A DNA stretch of 7,610 nucleotides from Methanoregulaceae archaeon. Lineage in GTDB: Archaea > Halobacteriota > Methanomicrobia > Methanomicrobiales > Methanospirillaceae. Positions 6,604-7,610 of the stretch are shown piece after piece; positions within the stretch are counted from its first letter, which is position 1; every line of letters begins with the position of its first letter. Position numbers and translations under genes: made by a program. The notes under the pieces were generated by a model. The model did no database searches and was not told the origin of the DNA. It saw nothing but the letters and a program-made list of their open reading frames with translations. The stretch lies in assembly GCA_025453715.1 (NCBI GenBank), contig JALOPT010000075.1:1-7610 (forward strand). The letters are read 5' to 3'.

Positions 6604-6958
6604 AGTCCTTTCTGGATCCCAATCGGGGGTATCCATGCCGGGGTTCTTGCTGTAAAAGGGGAGAATGCGTTCATATCCGGATGCGATATGCCATTTGTTT
6701 GCAGGGAAATTGTAAATCAGCTCTTTTCACGGATTAATAGATACGCTGCAATCATACCCGCCTCTAATGATGAAAAATATGAGCCCCGGCATGCCGTTTA
6801 TAAAAAGATGCCTGATTACAATACCTTATCTCACGAATCTTTGTCTCTTCGTACAATGTCCGCAGTCTTAACACAGATTATATTATGTTGATGAATTCAG
6901 AAAGATTGACCCTAATCTCCGCACGTTTGTGAATAAAAATAAGGTCGAAAATCTCTAG
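6604..6958 (+). pseudogene. mobA: Decayed molybdenum cofactor guanylyltransferase (C-terminal half)
   Basis: Three reading frames, read in turn, recover the second half of a MobA-type nucleotidyltransferase, the enzyme that adds GMP to molybdopterin. Frame 1 (6604-6857) gives PIGGIHAGVLAVKG, then ISGCDMPFV (the metal-binding CDMP motif), KYEPRHAVYKK and HESLSLRTM. Frame 3 (6858-6886) continues as VRSLNTDYIM. Frame 2 (6887-6955) gives VDEFRKIDPNLRTFVNKNK and ends at TAG 6956-6958. At least two frameshifts therefore break this part. A stop (TGA 6601-6603) cuts it off upstream, and the N-terminal nucleotide-binding loop (LAGG type) is not recognisable. An open stretch in frame 2 upstream (about 6482-6654) contains STLILMDKIEV, which may be a worn middle segment; this is much less certain. 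Even if the frameshifts were sequencing errors, the missing N-terminus argues for a true pseudogene. No neighbour here belongs to molybdenum cofactor synthesis. Confidence 0.82.
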
Positions 6959-7148
6959 ACTCTCAATAAATTGCAAAAACCTCCTGAAACATCCTATAAA
7001 ATGGTAGACTAAAAAAATGGGGAAATTTTGAGCATTAAATTCCATTTGATATAATTCACTATCCGGAATACTGCTGATATTGTATCAATGACTCTTCCTT
7101 GGAACAGGGAAATGATAGGAAATGAAAAAGAAAACTGTTGGTTGATAT
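6959..7148. other. Non-coding gap between the mobA remnant and the surface-protein gene
   Basis: This A+T-rich stretch has stops in all frames and I see no gene, RNA or repeat in it, apart from the minus-strand T-rich tract near 7124-7135. Together with 6481-6603 and the pseudogene, it makes a 668-base region without any intact gene. Confidence 0.6.
7124..7135 (-). terminator. T-rich terminator of the minus-strand gene
   Basis: Read on the minus strand this is GTTTTCTTTTTC, beginning 13 bases after the stop codon of the downstream-truncated minus gene. It fits an archaeal poly-U termination signal. Confidence 0.5.
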
Positions 7149-7610
7149 TCAGGCGGTACCGTTGACAATATACATCCTGACAGATACATTCACTTTATTT
7201 CCCGACATTTCAATCTGGTAGTTCCCGTAACTACGTACGCTGACTGTCTTTTTCGTATCTCCACCGAAGGTTTTTCCAAATCCGTCATCAAGGATGACAT
7301 TTCCATTAGTTTTGTCCAGGACTTTAATTTCAAACCATGCATCAGGACTTAACTGGGTTACATGTGTATATACATCCGCCCGTTTCGGGTCCACAACACC
7401 CCCGCCCGTCCCGGTTGTTGCATCCGATAAGCTTCCACTCCTGCTTTCAGACCATATTGTCAGATCATCCATCTTGGGCTTGACGTCAAAATCTATTATT
7501 AATGGTGGATTTTTAAGATCGTAGGCATAAGCGACGGTGTAATCTTTTAATGAAAGTTCATTATTGTAGATATCCTCGTAATTCCGGATGATCTGGGTCG
7601 GATCTGCATA
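7149..7610 (-). CDS. Unrecognised, probably extracytoplasmic protein (5' end cut by window)
   Basis: The minus frame is open from the window edge (7610) to TGA at 7149-7151, giving 153 visible residues of the C-terminal part. An internal ATG at 7472 is not a likely start, because the frame continues upstream with protein-like sequence (YADPTQIIRNYEDIYNNELS, visible residues 1-20). Features seen: a Tyr-rich N-terminal part, a Gly/Thr/Ser-rich linker (about 58-72), alternating hydrophobic residues typical of beta strands (AWFEIKVLD, KTVSVRSYGNYQIEMSG, VNVSVRMYIV), and two N-glycosylation sequons (NVS at 141 and NGT at 150). No membrane segment is visible. This pattern suggests a secreted or surface beta-sandwich domain, and I have the impression of similar hypothetical proteins in Methanomicrobiales, but I cannot name a family. 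A signal peptide, if present, would lie beyond the window. Confidence 0.8.
   Translation of the reverse strand, partial: YADPTQIIRNYEDIYNNELSLKDYTVAYAYDLKNPPLIIDFDVKPKMDDLTIWSESRSGSLSDATTGTGGGVVDPKRADVYTHVTQLSPDAWFEIKVLDKTNGNVILDDGFGKTFGGDTKKTVSVRSYGNYQIEMSGNKVNVSVRMYIVNGTA

Noticed and set aside
6133..6636. 167-residue open frame on the minus strand
   Set aside because: It lies opposite ogt, a clearly functional gene with all its motifs, and its own translation shows low-complexity Ser/Phe/Leu content with no recognisable motif. It is a shadow frame.
7021..7043. A+T-rich imperfect inverted repeat (GGAAATTT ... AAATTCC)
   Set aside because: The arms are short, mismatched and A+T-rich, as expected by chance in this low-G+C gap.
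1..7610. Search for CRISPR arrays, insertion sequences, tRNA, rRNA and C/D box RNA
   Set aside because: No regularly spaced repeats, transposase motifs, terminal inverted repeats, tRNA-like arms or paired C and D boxes were found on either strand by eye.

Overview
The window looks like chromosomal DNA of a methanogenic euryarchaeon, most likely of the order Methanomicrobiales. The reasons are a B12-type radical SAM protein of the kind I know from methanogens (MJ_1487-like), a long archaeal SlyD-like FKBP with an extra C-terminal domain, a short archaeal-type O6-alkylguanine-DNA alkyltransferase, an XPD/Rad3-like helicase, poly-T 3' ends and TATA-like promoters. The order is inferred from general resemblance of the proteins; no database search was possible.

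Layout. (1) 1-1154, plus strand: the 3' part of a radical SAM gene, overlapping a small metallophosphoesterase gene by an ATGA junction. (2) 1144-1671, minus strand: a CYTH-domain protein (class IV adenylate cyclase / triphosphatase type), whose 3' end overlaps the phosphoesterase gene by 11 bases. (3) 1728-2420, plus strand: a long-type FKBP prolyl isomerase, diverging from the CYTH gene. (4) 2421-2641: a convergent intergenic region with a poly-T terminator and a possible RNA hairpin. (5) 2642-3982, minus strand: adenylosuccinate lyase (purB). (6) 4031-6480, plus strand: an XPD-like Fe-S helicase gene and an alkyltransferase gene joined by a TAATG junction, probably a small DNA-repair operon; it diverges from purB across 48 bp. 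(7) 6481-7148: no intact gene. This stretch holds a decayed mobA (molybdenum cofactor guanylyltransferase) whose recognisable C-terminal half is spread over three reading frames. (8) 7149-7610, minus strand: the C-terminal part of an unrecognised, probably extracytoplasmic protein that runs off the window.

Most of the window is housekeeping DNA: purine synthesis, protein folding, DNA repair and phosphoester chemistry. I found no CRISPR array, insertion sequence, tRNA or rRNA, and nothing that clearly makes up a new multi-gene system. The points most worth a second look are the mobA ruin, the helicase-alkyltransferase coupling, the five-cysteine layout of the helicase Fe-S region, a 14-bp perfect palindrome at 6554-6567, and the structured stretch between FKBP and purB.
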